This document shows, piece after piece, positions 62,837 to 64,000 of a DNA stretch of 64,000 bases. The notes below the pieces were generated by a model, which was not told the origin of the DNA, made no database searches, and was given only the letters and a program-made list of their open reading frames with translations. The position numbers were made by a program, and so were the translations under genes. Every line of letters starts with the position of its first letter. Positions within the stretch are counted from its first letter, which is position 1. Source of the stretch: Onchocerca volvulus (Eukaryota > Nematoda > Chromadorea > Rhabditida > Onchocercidae); NCBI GenBank assembly GCA_000499405.2, contig HG738140.1:13615460-13679459 (forward strand), given 5' to 3'.

Positions 62837-64000
62837 CTACAAAGTTGTGTAAAAATTGAGAGCTTCTTCTATCATTTTTAAATTTTAGAATATTTCAAAT
62901 ATTATAATATTAATAGGAATTGAATTCAAATGACAAAAGAACGTATAAGGTTTAGTGTCTTTCATGAAACATTAATATAAAGCATGCTACAAATATTATT
63001 TATTAAATTTTCTCCTAATTATCCATTTTTTTTTAATATTTCGAATTATTTTAGTAAAAATTTCGAAGTTAATCTTGCAGTATAGAATTTCTCTCCTTTT
63101 TTCTTTCCGAAAAAAAATTGAAAAAAAGAAATTAGAAATAAATGAAACAAAATAATTTTTTATTGATTTTTAATATTTGTTAATTTTAACTTTAGCAAAT
63201 TCTAATGATGAATTTGGTTGATTTTTGCATAAACTTTCTAATGTTGCATTTCTTTTCGCTTGTCCAACATCTTTTTCTGCAATCAGATCGCTCCATGGTA
63301 GCTTACCATTGATTAGCTCCATCTGATGTAAAAGTAATTTTGTTTTGAAATTCGAATTAAAAAAAAAAAGTATTTCGCTTATTTTACTTATATTAATTTA
63401 AAATTATTAAATTAAAATTTTAAATCCAAAATTATTTAAGATAGAAAACTGAAAATAGCAAATAAACTGAGGAAAATGTTTCAAATCAGAGAGCATTCAA
63501 ACGAAAAAGAAAAAAAAAGATACGAAATGTTAACAATTTTAAACTTTTTTCAATATTAATAGAAAAAAGATTGTGCAGTTACCATTGAATAAAACCATGC
63601 GATAAGATCATCACGAGGACCTGTTTCAAGACGTGAATGTACTGTTATTGAAACATATCGTGTAGTACCACGGAAACCTGCCTGATTACGCGGCTTTCGA
63701 ATTTTGCCATCTAATTCGGTAAACATTCGTGCCATACCTATATTGATGCAATTAATCTGTTGAAGACCATTTTATATGTCATATTTCCAAATTTTAATAA
63801 AAATTTGCAAAAATGAGAAGTGCAATTTTTTAAAATTTCTTATTAAACTTAAAAAAATCAATCGATCAATAAGATGGAATATAGTTATTACCGTGATCAA
63901 GAAGATAAATTATTCGTCGTTGTACACCTCTACCAATACAAAGATTTGATGGTTTGATGTCACGATGTAAAAAACCTGCAGCATGCATGTCGCGTAATGC
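62705..64000 (-). CDS. Tau-tubulin-kinase-like (CK1 superfamily) kinase, 3' part, 5' end outside window
   Basis: Four exons are visible: 64000-63892, 63737-63583, 63322-63191 and 62836-62705. Phases agree and they give 175 residues plus TGA at 62707-62705. In order the protein shows GFLHRDIKPSN (catalytic loop), a DHG triplet in place of DFG, GFRGTTRYVS (the CK1/TTBK activation segment in place of APE), a RDDL motif (family: xDDLxSLFY), ELINGKLPW, and an end SPFEWE. The last corresponds to the DPFDWE that closes the TTBK kinase domain. The N-lobe with the glycine loop and lysine must lie beyond the window edge. Nematodes have many TTBK-like kinases, often germline-expressed (family knowledge). 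Whether the DHG form is fully active is open. Confidence 0.9.
63191..63322 (-). CDS. TTBK-like kinase, C-lobe exon
   Basis: Acceptor ACATCAG and donor AAA|gttaaa, 132 nt, phase 0 at both ends. It encodes ELINGKLPWSDL and a helical stretch ending LEFAK, the G-helix region of CK1-type kinases. Confidence 0.88.
63583..63737 (-). CDS. TTBK-like kinase, activation-segment exon
   Basis: Acceptor AATATAG and donor ATG|gtaact. It encodes GMARMFTELDGKIRKPR, then AGFRGTTRYVSI and GPRDDLIAWFYSM, collinear with the TTBK activation segment and F-helix. Confidence 0.9.
63892..64000 (-). CDS. TTBK-like kinase, catalytic-loop exon (partial at window edge)
   Basis: Open to the window edge. It encodes LRDMHAAGFLHRDIKPSNLC and ends in LLDH|G with donor G|gtaata. 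The catalytic Asp, Lys and Asn of the loop are present. His occupies the Phe position of DFG. Confidence 0.9.

Overview
The window looks like nuclear DNA of an AT-rich nematode, most likely a clade III (filarial-type) parasite. The evidence is very low GC outside exons, short exons in kilobase-scale introns, TTTTCAG/TTTGCAG-like acceptors, a single Eph receptor with nematode-like divergence, and a TTBK/CK1-like kinase of the kind expanded in nematodes. The species cannot be fixed from the sequence. No prokaryotic, organellar, tRNA, rRNA or CRISPR feature was seen.

The main content is one minus-strand gene at about 7.7-34.1 kb. I reconstructed 23 coding exons for an Eph receptor tyrosine kinase (VAB-1 orthologue). 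All exon phases agree, and the exons sum to 3318 nt, or 1105 residues plus stop. In order it has a signal peptide, ephrin-binding domain, Cys-rich/EGF-like region, two fibronectin type III domains, a transmembrane helix, a juxtamembrane di-tyrosine motif, a complete tyrosine kinase, a SAM domain and a tail ending in SFFV, a probable PDZ ligand. One intron is predicted to be GC-AG. Retention of the last intron would stop translation exactly at the end of the SAM domain and remove the tail.

The right edge (62.7-64.0 kb, minus strand) holds the 3' part of a tau-tubulin-kinase-like (CK1 superfamily) gene with four exons visible and the 5' end outside the window. Its DFG motif reads DHG.

The left 6 kb is a graveyard of decayed repeats. 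It contains a frame-broken BEL/Pao-type gag (CCHC knuckles) with a protease remnant, two diverged direct repeats about 4.5 kb apart that bracket it, and a broken coiled-coil reading frame fused directly behind the protease remnant.

Between the two kinase genes (34.1-62.7 kb) I found no convincing intact gene. There are several minisatellites, a GC-enriched island with duplicated TGACGTACGTGTG motifs about 1.7 kb upstream of the Eph start codon, a long CA microsatellite, and a weak broken reading frame that resembles an O-methyltransferase motif I. This stretch may carry regulatory DNA for the Eph gene, but that is inference. The two kinases are transcribed in the same direction and show no sign of working together.
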